Below, piece by piece: positions 8,763 through 18,302 of a stretch of 64,000 nucleotides of DNA. The DNA is from JBHIYN01 sp041984235 (lineage in GTDB: Bacteria > Pseudomonadota > Gammaproteobacteria > Ga0077536), in assembly GCA_041984235.1 (NCBI GenBank), contig JBHIYN010000002.1:248001-312000 (forward strand), read 5' to 3'. The translations under genes were made by a program, and so were the position numbers. How positions within the stretch are numbered: the first letter of the stretch is position 1; every line of letters begins with the position of its first letter. Under the pieces are notes generated by a model that was not told the origin of the DNA, ran no database searches, and saw nothing but the letters and a program-made list of their open reading frames with translations.

Positions 8763-11700
8763 ATGGATGAGGCCCGCACACGATTTCCGCACACCGGCAA
8801 CCCCGCCGCCGGACTCTATGACGCCGCCTACGAGCACGACGCCTGCGGGGTCGGTTTCGTGGTCGACATGAAAGGACGGAAGTCTCACCGGATCGTCAGC
8901 CAGGCCATCACCGTGCTGAAGAACCTGCTGCACCGCGGCGCCTGTGGCTGCGAAGAGAACACCGGTGACGGCGCCGGCATCCTGATCCAGATGCCGGACC
9001 GCTTCCTGCGCGCAGTGTGTGCCGACGAGGCCGGCTTCGAGCTGCCGGCGGCCGGCAGCTACGGCGCCGGACTGGTCTTCCTGCCTCACGACCCGGCCGA
9101 CCGCGCGTTCTGCGAAGCCACGCTGAAACGCATCGCCGAAGAGGAAGGCCAGACCCTGCTCGGCTGGCGCGACGTACCCACCGACGATTCGATGATTGGT
9201 CCTACCGCACAATCGGCCGAGCCCGCGTTCCGCCAGGTCTTCATCGGGCGCGGCGCCGCAATCGCCTCGGACGAGGCCTTCGAACGCAAGCTCTACGTCA
9301 TTCGCAAGCGCGTCGAGCACACCATCTGGAACAGCGAGCTGGGCGAGAAGGCGTTGTTCTACCTGCCGAGCCTGTCGCAGCGCACCCTGATCTATAAAGG
9401 CATGCTGATCGGCAACCAGGTCGAGCCGCTGTTCCCCGATCTCACCGACGAGCGCGTCGAGTCCGCGCTGGCGCTGGTACACCAGCGTTTCTCCACCAAC
9501 ACCTTCCCGTCCTGGCCGCTGGCCCAGCCGTTCCGCTTCATCGCGCACAACGGCGAGATCAACACCATGCGCGGCAACATCAACTGGATGCGCGCGCGCG
9601 AGGCGCTGTGCGAGTCCGAGTTGTTCGGCGAAGACCTGGAAAAGCTGTTTCCGATCGTGCTCGAGGGCAACTCGGATTCCGCGTCCTTCGACCAGGTGCT
9701 GGAGTTCCTGCACATGGCCGGCCGGCCGCTGCCGCTGGCCGTGCTGATGATGATCCCGGAAGCGTGGAGCGGGCACGAATCGATGGACCCGGCGCGCAGG
9801 GCCTTCTACGAGTACCACGCCTGCCTGATGGAGCCATGGGACGGCCCGGCCTCGATCGCCTTCACCGACGGCCGCGTCATCGGCGCGGTGCTCGACCGCA
9901 ACGGCCTGCGCCCGTCGCGCTATTACGTGACCAAGGACGACCTCGTGGTGATGGCCTCCGAGGTCGGCGTGCTCGACATTCCGCCGGAGAACGTCCGTAT
10001 CAAGGAGCGCCTGCACCCGGGACGCATCTTCCTCGTCGACACCGAGCAGGGCCGCATCATCGACGATGCCGAGCTCAAGCAGCAGTACATCGACCAGTAC
10101 CCCTACGCGGACTGGCTGGAACGTAACCGGGTGCCGATCGGGGATCTGCCCGAGCCGCCGCACGTGCACGAGCCCGACCATGCCACCGTGCTGCAGCGCC
10201 AGCAGGCGTTTGGCTATACCCACGAGGACCTGCGGCTGCTGATGCTGCCGATGGCCCGGGCCGGCGCCGAAGCCATCGGCTCGATGGGCACCGACAGTGC
10301 ACTGGCGGTGCTCTCCGATCGCCCGCGCCTGCTCTACGACTACTTCAAGCAGCTCTTCGCACAGGTCACCAACCCGCCGCTCGACGGCATCCGCGAGGAG
10401 CTCGTGACCCAGGTATCGACCACGGTCGGCCCGGAGAGCAACCTGCTCTCGCCGAGCGAGTCGAGCTGTCGCCAGATTGCACTCGGCTCGGCCATCCTCG
10501 ACAACCGCGATCTCGAGAAAATTCGCAACGTCGACAGCCACGGCTTCCGCGCCAGGACCATCGATACCACCTACCCGGTGGCCGGCGGTGCCGCGGCGAT
10601 GGAAACCGCCCTGGACACCGTCCGCAAGGCCGCCGACGAGGCGGTCGATGACGGCTACAGCTTCATCATCCTCTCCGACCGCGCCGTCGACAGCGAACGT
10701 GCGGCGATCCCGGCAGCGCTGGTCACCGCCGGCGTGCACCATCACCTGGTGCGCAACGGCCGTCGCGTCAAGGTCGGGCTGGTGGTCGAGTCCGGCGAGC
10801 CGCGCGAGGTGCATCATTTCGCCGTGCTGCTCGGTTACGGCGCGGGCGCGATCAATCCGTACCTCGCGTTCGAAACGCTGGACGACATGCTGCGCCAGAA
10901 CATCCTCACCGAGATCACCGGCCAGCAGCCGGGCGAGAGCGCCCACGACGCCGCCGTGCGCAACTTCATCAAGGCGGTCAACAAGGGGCTGATCAAGGTC
11001 ATGTCCAAGATGGGCATCTCCTCGGTGCAGTCCTACCGCGGCGCACAGATCTTCGAGGCGGTCGGCCTCAACAAGGCGTTCGTCGACCAGTATTTCACCT
11101 GGACCGCTTCGCGCATCGGCGGCATCGGGCTGGAGGTGGTCGAGAAGGAAGTCAGCCTGCGCCACCACGACGCCTACCCCGATCGGCCGGTCCGGAAACC
11201 CGATCTCAACTGGGGTGGCGAGTACCAGTGGCGGCGCGACGGTGAGTACCACCTGTTCAACCCGGAGACCGTGTTCAAGCTGCAGCACGCGACGCGCTCG
11301 GGACAGTACTCGATCTTCCGCGAGTACACCCACGCGGTGGACGACCAGAACGAGCATCGCGCCACCCTGCGCGGGCTGTTCCGCTTCCGCGACGACGTCA
11401 CCCCGATCCCGATCGAGCAGGTCGAGTCGGTGGAGTCGATCGCCAAACGCTTCCACACCGGCGCCATGTCCTACGGCTCGATCAGCGCCGAGGCGCACGA
11501 GACCCTTGCCATTGCGCTCAATCGCATCGGCGGCCGCTCGAACACCGGCGAGGGCGGCGAGGATCCGGCACGCTTCAAGCCGGATGCCAACGGCGACCTG
11601 CGGCGCAGCGCGATCAAGCAGGTCGCTTCCGGCCGTTTCGGCGTCACCAGCGAATACCTGGTCAATGCCGACGACCTGCAGATCAAGATGGCGCAGGGCG

Positions 11701-13373
11701 CCAAGCCGGGCGAGGGCGGTCAGCTGCCGGGCCACAAGGTGTTCCCCGAGATCGCCCGCGTGCGTCACTCGACGCCGGGCGTGGGCCTGATCTCACCGCC
11801 GCCGCACCACGACATCTACTCCATCGAGGATCTCGCCCAGCTCATCCACGATCTCAAGAACGCCAACCCGCTGGCACGTGTGCACGTGAAGCTGGTCGCC
11901 GAGGTCGGCGTCGGCACGGTTGCCGCGGGCGTCGCCAAGGCGCATTCGGACGTCGTCCTGATCTCGGGCTACGACGGCGGCACCGGCGCTTCGCCGGTGA
12001 CCTCGCTCAAGCACGCCGGCGTGCCGTGGGAGCTGGGGCTGGCGGAGACCCAGCAGGTGCTGGTCGAGAACAAGCTGCGCGATCGAATCGTGGTCCAGGT
12101 CGACGGCCAGATGAAGACCGGCCGCGACTGCATCATCGCCGCCATGCTCGGCGCCGAGGAATACGGTTTCTCGACCGCGCCGCTGGTGGTCATGGGCTGC
12201 ATCATGATGCGCGTGTGTCACCTCAACACCTGTCCGGTGGGGGTCGCGACGCAGAACCCCGAGCTGCGCAAGAAGTTCGCCGGCAAGCCGGAATTCGTCG
12301 AGAACTTCTTCCGCTTCATCGCCGAGGAGATGCGCGAGTACATGGCCGCCCTAGGGGTGCGCAAGCTCGACGACCTGATTGGCCGGGTCGACCTGCTCGA
12401 CGTCGAGCCCGCGGTCGACCACTGGAAGGCGCGCGGCCTGGATCTCTCGCAGATCCTCTACCAGCCGGACGCCGGGCCGGATGTCGCGATCCGCTGCGTG
12501 CGCGAGCAGGATCACGGCTTGGAGCAGTCGCTGGACCGCACCACCATCGTGCCGCTGTGCAAGGACGCGCTGGAGAAGCGCGAGCCGGTCGACGCGATCC
12601 TGCCGATCAAGAACATCAACCGCACCGTCGGTACCATTCTCGGCTTCGAGATCACGCGCCGCTACGGTGGCGAGGGCCTGCCCGAGGACACCATCAAGCT
12701 GCATTTCAACGGCTCGGCCGGGCAGAGTTTCGGCGCCTTCGTGCCGAACGGCGTGACCATGACGCTGGAAGGCGACGCCAACGATTACATCGGCAAGGGC
12801 CTCTCGGGCGGCAAGATCGTGGTCTACCCGCCACGCCACTCGACCTTCGTACCGGAGCAGAACATCCTCATCGGCAACGTCGCGCTGTACGGCGCGACCG
12901 CCGGCGAGGCGTATTTCCGCGGCATCGCCGGCGAGCGCTTCGCGGTGCGCAACAGCGGTGCGCAGGCGGTGGTCGAAGGCGTCGGTGACCATGGCTGCGA
13001 GTACATGACCGGCGGCCGCGTCATCATCATCGGTCCGACCGGGCGTAACTTCGCTGCCGGCATGTCCGGCGGCATCGCCTACGTGTTCGACCCCGACGGC
13101 GTGTTCCCGGCGCTGTGCAACCGTGACATGGTCGACCTGGAGTCGATCGGCGACGAAGACGAGGAGAACGGCGTGCGCCAGATGATCAAGAACCACGTGC
13201 GCTACACGCAGAGCACGGTCGGCCAGAAGATCCTCGATCGCTGGAACCTCAATCGCGACAAGTTCGTCAAGGTCATGCCCAAGGACTACAAGCGCGTGCT
13301 CGAAGCACTGGAGAAGGCGCGTCGCACCGGTATTCCGGAAGACCAGGCCGTGATGGAGGCCGCCCATGGGTAA
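8763..13373 (+). CDS. gltB: Glutamate synthase (NADPH) large subunit
   Basis: GltB makes two glutamates from glutamine and 2-oxoglutarate, with ammonia tunnelled between its two active sites. The 1536-residue product begins with a propeptide whose removal exposes the nucleophile Cys28 (YEHDACGVGF). The N-terminal amidotransferase domain runs to about residue 440. Central and FMN-binding synthase domains follow, with MSYGSIS and the GGRSNTGEGGED region. The 3Fe-4S cluster ligands are Cys1146, Cys1152 and Cys1157 (CIMMRVCHLNTC), and a beta-helix domain with a GXG-rich pattern closes the protein. An AGGAGG ribosome-binding site lies at 8746-8751. The end overlaps gltD by eight bases. Confidence 0.98.
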   Translation: MDEARTRFPHTGNPAAGLYDAAYEHDACGVGFVVDMKGRKSHRIVSQAITVLKNLLHRGACGCEENTGDGAGILIQMPDRFLRAVCADEAGFELPAAGSYGAGLVFLPHDPADRAFCEATLKRIAEEEGQTLLGWRDVPTDDSMIGPTAQSAEPAFRQVFIGRGAAIASDEAFERKLYVIRKRVEHTIWNSELGEKALFYLPSLSQRTLIYKGMLIGNQVEPLFPDLTDERVESALALVHQRFSTNTFPSWPLAQPFRFIAHNGEINTMRGNINWMRAREALCESELFGEDLEKLFPIVLEGNSDSASFDQVLEFLHMAGRPLPLAVLMMIPEAWSGHESMDPARRAFYEYHACLMEPWDGPASIAFTDGRVIGAVLDRNGLRPSRYYVTKDDLVVMASEVGVLDIPPENVRIKERLHPGRIFLVDTEQGRIIDDAELKQQYIDQYPYADWLERNRVPIGDLPEPPHVHEPDHATVLQRQQAFGYTHEDLRLLMLPMARAGAEAIGSMGTDSALAVLSDRPRLLYDYFKQLFAQVTNPPLDGIREELVTQVSTTVGPESNLLSPSESSCRQIALGSAILDNRDLEKIRNVDSHGFRARTIDTTYPVAGGAAAMETALDTVRKAADEAVDDGYSFIILSDRAVDSERAAIPAALVTAGVHHHLVRNGRRVKVGLVVESGEPREVHHFAVLLGYGAGAINPYLAFETLDDMLRQNILTEITGQQPGESAHDAAVRNFIKAVNKGLIKVMSKMGISSVQSYRGAQIFEAVGLNKAFVDQYFTWTASRIGGIGLEVVEKEVSLRHHDAYPDRPVRKPDLNWGGEYQWRRDGEYHLFNPETVFKLQHATRSGQYSIFREYTHAVDDQNEHRATLRGLFRFRDDVTPIPIEQVESVESIAKRFHTGAMSYGSISAEAHETLAIALNRIGGRSNTGEGGEDPARFKPDANGDLRRSAIKQVASGRFGVTSEYLVNADDLQIKMAQGAKPGEGGQLPGHKVFPEIARVRHSTPGVGLISPPPHHDIYSIEDLAQLIHDLKNANPLARVHVKLVAEVGVGTVAAGVAKAHSDVVLISGYDGGTGASPVTSLKHAGVPWELGLAETQQVLVENKLRDRIVVQVDGQMKTGRDCIIAAMLGAEEYGFSTAPLVVMGCIMMRVCHLNTCPVGVATQNPELRKKFAGKPEFVENFFRFIAEEMREYMAALGVRKLDDLIGRVDLLDVEPAVDHWKARGLDLSQILYQPDAGPDVAIRCVREQDHGLEQSLDRTTIVPLCKDALEKREPVDAILPIKNINRTVGTILGFEITRRYGGEGLPEDTIKLHFNGSAGQSFGAFVPNGVTMTLEGDANDYIGKGLSGGKIVVYPPRHSTFVPEQNILIGNVALYGATAGEAYFRGIAGERFAVRNSGAQAVVEGVGDHGCEYMTGGRVIIIGPTGRNFAAGMSGGIAYVFDPDGVFPALCNRDMVDLESIGDEDEENGVRQMIKNHVRYTQSTVGQKILDRWNLNRDKFVKVMPKDYKRVLEALEKARRTGIPEDQAVMEAAHG

Positions 13374-14811
13374 GATCACCGGATTCATGGAGGCGCCGCG
13401 CGCCAAGCAGCCTTACCGCGCGGTCGAGCAGCGCCTGCTCGACTGGAACCAGGTCATGGCCGACTTCGAGCCGGACAAGCTCAACGTGCAGGCCGCGCGC
13501 TGCATGGATTGCGGCATTCCGTTCTGTCACCAGGGCTGCCCGCTGGGCAACCTGATCCCGGACTGGAACGACCTCGTCTACCGCGAGCGCTGGCAGGAGG
13601 CGATCGATCGCCTGCACGCCACCAACAACTTCCCCGAGTTCACCGGTACGCTGTGTCCGGCGCCGTGCGAAGGCTCCTGCGTGCTCGGCATCAATGACGA
13701 CCCGGTCACGATCAAGGCGGTCGAGCTGGCCATCATCGATCGCGCATTCGAGGAAGGCTGGGTCACGCCGCAGCCGCCGGCGGTCGAAACCGGCAAGCGC
13801 GTTGCCGTGGTCGGCTCGGGCCCGGCCGGACTCGCCGCGGCCCAGCAGCTGCGGCGCGCCGGACATGCGGTCACCGTGTTCGAACGCGACGATCGTATCG
13901 GCGGACTGCTGCGCTACGGGATCCCCGAGTTCAAGATGGAGAAACGCGTCCTCGACCGCCGCATCGCGCAGATGGAGAGCGAGGGCGTGGAGTTCCGCGT
14001 CAATGCCAACGTCGGCGTCGACATCGCCGCGAAAGACCTGCAGAAGGACTACGATGCCGTGCTGCTCGCCGGCGGCGCGACCGCCTCACGCGATCTGCCG
14101 GTGCCCGGACGCGAGCTGGACGGTGTGCATTTCGCGATGGAGTTCCTGCCGCTGCAGAACCGGCGCTGCGAGGGCGACACCATCGACGACGACCACTTCA
14201 TCAGTGCTGCCGGCAAGCACGTCGTCATCATCGGCGGCGGCGATACCGGCGCCGACTGTCTCGGCACCTCGCACCGCCAGGGCGCGAAATCGGTCACCAG
14301 CCTGGAGATCATGCCGAAGCCGCCCAACGCGCGTGCCGACGACAACCCGTGGCCGGAATGGCCGCGCATCTACCGCGTCGCTTCCGCGCACGAGGAAGGC
14401 GGCGAGCGCATCTACGCGGTGTCGACCCGCCGCTTCGTCGGTGACGACGCCGGCCACGTGCGCGCACTGGAGCTGGTCGAGGTCGAGATGAAGCAGGTCG
14501 ACGGCCGCATGGGCTTCGAGGAAAAGGCCGGCAGCGAGAAGGAAATTCCCTGCGACCTGGCCCTGCTCGCGATGGGCTTCACCGGGCCCGAGCATGGTGG
14601 CGTCGTCGCCGAGCTCGGCGTCGAGCTGACCGAGCGCGGCAACGTCGCGCGCGACGCGCGCTGGATGACCTCGGTCGAAGGCGTGTTCACCGCCGGCGAC
14701 ATGCAGCACGGCCAGTCGCTGATCGTGTGGGCGATCGCGGAGGGCCGCTCGGCAGCGCGCGCCATCGACCTGCACCTGATGGGCACGTCGGACCTGCCGG
14801 CGCCGGTCTAG
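13366..14811 (+). CDS. gltD: Glutamate synthase (NADPH) small subunit
   Basis: GltD passes electrons from NADPH through FAD and 4Fe-4S clusters to GltB. The 481-residue product has N-terminal cluster ligands Cys46, Cys49, Cys54 and Cys58 (CMDCGIPFCHQGC), with more at Cys97, Cys101 and Cys105. It has the FAD-binding GSGPAG (150-155), the NADPH-binding GGGDTGADCLG, and the C-terminal flavin motif GVFTAGDMQHGQSL. ATG 13366 lies inside the end of gltB, so the two subunits are translationally coupled. The length is standard for the family. Confidence 0.97.
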   Translation: MGKITGFMEAPRAKQPYRAVEQRLLDWNQVMADFEPDKLNVQAARCMDCGIPFCHQGCPLGNLIPDWNDLVYRERWQEAIDRLHATNNFPEFTGTLCPAPCEGSCVLGINDDPVTIKAVELAIIDRAFEEGWVTPQPPAVETGKRVAVVGSGPAGLAAAQQLRRAGHAVTVFERDDRIGGLLRYGIPEFKMEKRVLDRRIAQMESEGVEFRVNANVGVDIAAKDLQKDYDAVLLAGGATASRDLPVPGRELDGVHFAMEFLPLQNRRCEGDTIDDDHFISAAGKHVVIIGGGDTGADCLGTSHRQGAKSVTSLEIMPKPPNARADDNPWPEWPRIYRVASAHEEGGERIYAVSTRRFVGDDAGHVRALELVEVEMKQVDGRMGFEEKAGSEKEIPCDLALLAMGFTGPEHGGVVAELGVELTERGNVARDARWMTSVEGVFTAGDMQHGQSLIVWAIAEGRSAARAIDLHLMGTSDLPAPV

Positions 14812-14847
14812 GCGTACCGGCGCCGCGCCCGAGCGCCCCGAACCGTC

Positions 14848-15897
14848 ATGAACGATCGCTTCCTGCGCGCGCTCGCGCGCCAGCCTGTCGATGCCACGCC
14901 GGTGTGGATCATGCGCCAGGCCGGGCGCTACCTGCCGGAGTACCGCGCCACGCGCGAACGCGCGGGGGACTTCCTGACCCTGTGCAAGACCCCCGAGCTC
15001 GCCTGCGAGGTCACGCTGCAGCCGCTGGCGCGTTTCGATCTCGATGCGGCGATCCTGTTCTCGGACATCCTGACCATTCCCGATGCCATGGGCCTGGGCC
15101 TGTCGCTGGAGGAAGGCATCGGCCCGCGTTTCGAGCGTCCGGTGCGCGAGCGCGCCGCGATCGACGCCCTGCCGCTGCCCGATCCCGAGCAGGAGCTGCG
15201 CTACGTCACCGACGCGGTGCGCCTGATCAAGCGCGAGCTCGAAGGCCGGGTGCCGCTGATCGGATTCTCCGGCAGCCCGTGGACGCTGGCGACCTACATG
15301 GTCGAAGGGCAGGGCAGCCGTGATTTCAAGCACGTCAAGCGCCTTGCCTACGCTGCGCCCGAGGCGGCACATGCCCTGCTCGGCAAGCTGGCCGACGCGG
15401 TCGCGCTCTACCTGCGCGCGCAGATCGGCGCCGGCGTCGACGCCGTCATGCTGTTCGACACCTGGGGCGGCGCGCTGGCCGCCGACGCCTATCGCACGTT
15501 CTCACTCGACTACATGCGGCGCATCGTCGCGGCGCTCGCCGACACCGGCACGCCCGTGATCGTGTTCACCAAGGGCGGTGGCGTGTGGCTGGAAGCGATC
15601 GCGGCGCTGGGTACCGCCGGTATCGGCCTCGACTGGACCGTCTCGCTCGCCGAGGCGCGCCGCCGCGTCGGTGATCGCGCCGCGCTGCAGGGCAACCTCG
15701 ACCCGGCGGTCATGCTGACCAGCCCGGAGATCGTCGCGCGCGAGGTGCGCCGTACCCTGGACGACTATGGCCCGGGCCCCGGGCATATCTTCAATCTCGG
15801 CCACGGCGTCACGCCGGACGTGCCGCCGGACAACGTCCACCAGCTCGTCGAAACCGTCCATGCCTACAGCCGCGAACGTCACGCCGCTGCCGGCTAG
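14848..15897 (+). CDS. hemE: Uroporphyrinogen decarboxylase
   Basis: HemE decarboxylates the four acetate groups of uroporphyrinogen III to give coproporphyrinogen III in haem synthesis. The 349-residue product has the signature TPVWIMRQAGRYLPEYRA near the N-terminus, the substrate-cleft motif GFSGSPWTLATYMVEG, and the C-terminal FNLGHGVTPDVPPDNV. The family usually has 340-360 residues. It follows gltD by 36 bases, the same order as in Pseudomonas. Its last 38 bases overlap the start proposed for the next gene. Confidence 0.97.
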   Translation: MNDRFLRALARQPVDATPVWIMRQAGRYLPEYRATRERAGDFLTLCKTPELACEVTLQPLARFDLDAAILFSDILTIPDAMGLGLSLEEGIGPRFERPVRERAAIDALPLPDPEQELRYVTDAVRLIKRELEGRVPLIGFSGSPWTLATYMVEGQGSRDFKHVKRLAYAAPEAAHALLGKLADAVALYLRAQIGAGVDAVMLFDTWGGALAADAYRTFSLDYMRRIVAALADTGTPVIVFTKGGGVWLEAIAALGTAGIGLDWTVSLAEARRRVGDRAALQGNLDPAVMLTSPEIVAREVRRTLDDYGPGPGHIFNLGHGVTPDVPPDNVHQLVETVHAYSRERHAAAG

Positions 15898-16804
15898 GGC
15901 GATCCCCGGGGTTCTCGCACGCGGCTTCTGCATGGGCGCAGCAGACGTCGTGCCCGGCGTCTCCGGCGGCACCATGGCGTTCATTCTCGGCATCTACACG
16001 CGTTTCATCGACGCCATCCGCTCGTTCGACCTGCCGTGGGCAGCCGCGTGCCTGCGCGGCGACTGGCGCACGGCGCTGTCGCGGCCGGACCTCACCTTCA
16101 TCGTACCTCTGCTCGCCGGCATCTTCTGCGCGGTATTGTTCTTCACCCACGTGGTGCCCCTGCCGCGCCTGCTGCAAACGCACCCGGCGCAGATCTATGG
16201 CCTGTTCTTTGGCCTCATCGCGGGCTCGATCGTAGTCCTGGCGGCGGGCCTGCGCGGCCTGGGCGCGCGTGACCTGCTGCCGCTGGCCGCTGGCGTCGCA
16301 CTGGGTGCACTGGTGGTGACGGCGGTCCCGGCGGAAACGCCGGAGACCTGGTGGTTCGTGATGCTCTCCGGTGCGCTCGCCATCTGCGCAATGGTGGTAC
16401 CCGGGATCTCCGGATCGTTCGTGCTCTTGCTGCTCGGCAAGTACGCCTACGTGCTGGATGCCATTGGGCACCTCGAGTTCGCGATCATCGCGCCCTTCGC
16501 CGCCGGCGCTGCGTGCGGACTGTTCGCCTTCACGCGTGCCCTGTCCTGGGTGCTGCACCACTACGAGCGCGCCGCGCTGGTCGCCATCAGCGGCATCCTG
16601 GTCGCCTCGCTGTGGGTGATCTGGCCGTTCCAGAACCGTGTCTACGTCGAAGTGCGCGGCAAGCTCCGACTGCTCGAGTCACACCCGGTGTTACCGGGAC
16701 CGGATGCGCCGCTGCTCGCTGCGGCGGCGCTCGCCGCGATCGGATTCGTCGTCGTCATTGCGCTGCACCGGATCGCCGCCGGTATCGCGCAACCGCCACG
16801 CTGA
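15860..16804 (+). CDS. DUF368 membrane protein, probable undecaprenyl-phosphate (C55-P) translocase
   Basis: The 314-residue protein has about eight or nine membrane helices and the DUF368 signature GFCMGAADVVPGVSGGTMAF near the N-terminus, repeated in degenerate form as ICAMVVPGISGSFVLLLLG. DUF368 proteins (PopT) have been described as flippases that recycle undecaprenyl phosphate for cell-wall synthesis; that role is inferred here from family membership. ATG 15860 is preferred because the signature must be included and the next in-frame ATG falls inside it. The start overlaps the hemE end by 38 bases. The end overlaps the convergent lnt gene by 50 bases. Confidence 0.87.
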   Translation: MPTAANVTPLPARAIPGVLARGFCMGAADVVPGVSGGTMAFILGIYTRFIDAIRSFDLPWAAACLRGDWRTALSRPDLTFIVPLLAGIFCAVLFFTHVVPLPRLLQTHPAQIYGLFFGLIAGSIVVLAAGLRGLGARDLLPLAAGVALGALVVTAVPAETPETWWFVMLSGALAICAMVVPGISGSFVLLLLGKYAYVLDAIGHLEFAIIAPFAAGAACGLFAFTRALSWVLHHYERAALVAISGILVASLWVIWPFQNRVYVEVRGKLRLLESHPVLPGPDAPLLAAAALAAIGFVVVIALHRIAAGIAQPPR

Positions 16805-18302
16805 CCGCCAGCGCGAGCAGCGCGGCGCCGGCCACCGGCCAGTCGCCGAAGGCGACATAGGGCGTGGCCCCGGCACGCGGCTCGAACGTGCCGCGCAGGC
16901 TGGTGGCGACGAACTGGGGTGCGCGCGCGCGCACCGCGCCACGGTGATCGATGATCGCGGTAATGCCGGTGTTGGTTCCGCGCAGCAGCCAGCGGCCGCT
17001 CTCCAGCGCGCGCATGCGCGCAATCTCGAGATGCTGGTGCGGCGCGATGCTGTCGCCGAACCAGGCGTCGTTGCTGATGTTGACCAGGAACGCCGCGGCC
17101 GGCAGCGCGTCGCGCACCTCGCGCCCGAACACGTCCTCGTAGCAAATCGTGATCCCGGCACGGTAGCCCGCCACGTCCAGCGAGGACTGCCGGCGTGGCC
17201 CGGCGGAGAAATCGGACAGCGGGATGTCGAGCAGCATGGCTATGCCGCTGAGCGCGTCCTTGAACGGGAAGAACTCGCCGAATGGCACCAGGTGCCGCTT
17301 GTCGTAGCGTCCCGGGCTCGCGCCGAGATCGACCAGGCTGTTGAAGTAGGCGCCGTTCCACGGCTCGCCGGTGGGCATCCCGATCAGCAGGTCGGTATCG
17401 CTGCGGCGCGCGGCCTCGGCGAGATCCTCGACGACTTCCGGCACCTCGTGGGGAAAGGCCGGGATAGCGGTCTCCGGCCAGATCACGACGTCGGCATCCC
17501 AGTGCGGGGCGCTCAGTGAGCGATAGAGCTCGATCGACGGGCCGCGTACCTCACGCTGCCACTTGAGCGCCTGCGGGACCGCACCCTGGATGAGCGCGAC
17601 CTCGAGTACCTCGTCCGCGGCGGCGGTGGTGAAACGCAGCCCCGCCGCCGCGATGCCGGCAGCGGCGAGCCCGACCACCGCAACGAGCAGCAGGCCGCGG
17701 CTAGGCCAGCGCGCCCGCGGCAGCGCTGCGAGCAGACCGCCCTGCAGCGCGACCACGGCCGAGCAGCCGTAGACGCCGAGCAGGGGCGCGAAGCCCGCCA
17801 GGGGCCCGTCGACCTGGCTGTAACCGAAAGCGAGCCAGGGAAAACCGGTCAGCGCCCAGCCGCGCAGCATCTCGACCAGGGTCCACAGCGCGGGCAGGGC
17901 CAGCGGCAGTGGCACCCCGTGGGTTCGCACGGTCCTTAACAGGGCCGCGAACAGGGCCGTGTACAGTGCCATGCCGGCGACGAACGCGGCCGTCACGCCG
18001 ACCGAGAAGACGTAGTAGGGCACGCCGAACTGGTGCACGCTGACCTGGATCCACCAGACGCCGTGGCCGAACAGCCCGAGACCGAAGATGAAGCCGAGCA
18101 GTGCGGCGCGGCGCTTGTCGCTGCCTTCCACTGCGAGCGCCAGCACGACCAGCGTCAGTGGTGCCAGCGGCCACAGTCCGTAGGGGGCGAAGGCGCACGG
18201 CGCCAGCAACCCGGCAAGCAGTGCCGCGAGGGCGCGCCAGCGCATGCGCAGCGAGGCTGCGGGAAGACCCTGCATGCCCCCGGCCGCCGCCTCAGGCGGC
18301 AC
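16755..18302 (-). CDS. lnt: Apolipoprotein N-acyltransferase
   Basis: Lnt adds the third acyl chain to the N-terminal Cys of lipoproteins, in the inner membrane. N-terminal membrane helices are followed by a periplasmic nitrilase domain and a final helix near the C-terminus. The catalytic triad is Glu277 (WPETAIP), Lys335 (YDKRHLVPFGEF) and Cys387 (ICYED), numbered from the longest form of 515 residues. The start is uncertain: GTG 18302 overlaps the corC stop, while ATG 18275 or ATG 18245 would give shorter N-termini closer to known Lnt proteins. The window also holds several lipoprotein substrates (PilP, PilF, BamB, BamC). It is the last gene of the miaB-phoH-ybeY-corC-lnt block. Confidence 0.95.
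   Translation of the reverse strand: MPPEAAAGGMQGLPAASLRMRWRALAALLAGLLAPCAFAPYGLWPLAPLTLVVLALAVEGSDKRRAALLGFIFGLGLFGHGVWWIQVSVHQFGVPYYVFSVGVTAAFVAGMALYTALFAALLRTVRTHGVPLPLALPALWTLVEMLRGWALTGFPWLAFGYSQVDGPLAGFAPLLGVYGCSAVVALQGGLLAALPRARWPSRGLLLVAVVGLAAAGIAAAGLRFTTAAADEVLEVALIQGAVPQALKWQREVRGPSIELYRSLSAPHWDADVVIWPETAIPAFPHEVPEVVEDLAEAARRSDTDLLIGMPTGEPWNGAYFNSLVDLGASPGRYDKRHLVPFGEFFPFKDALSGIAMLLDIPLSDFSAGPRRQSSLDVAGYRAGITICYEDVFGREVRDALPAAAFLVNISNDAWFGDSIAPHQHLEIARMRALESGRWLLRGTNTGITAIIDHRGAVRARAPQFVATSLRGTFEPRAGATPYVAFGDWPVAGAALLALAVSVAVARYRRRSGAAQ

Noticed and set aside
8757..11768. A 1003-codon open frame on the minus strand opposite gltB
   Set aside because: It is an out-of-frame shadow of gltB caused by high GC and few stop codons. 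Its translation is low-complexity, with no recognisable domain, and gltB on the other strand is unambiguous.
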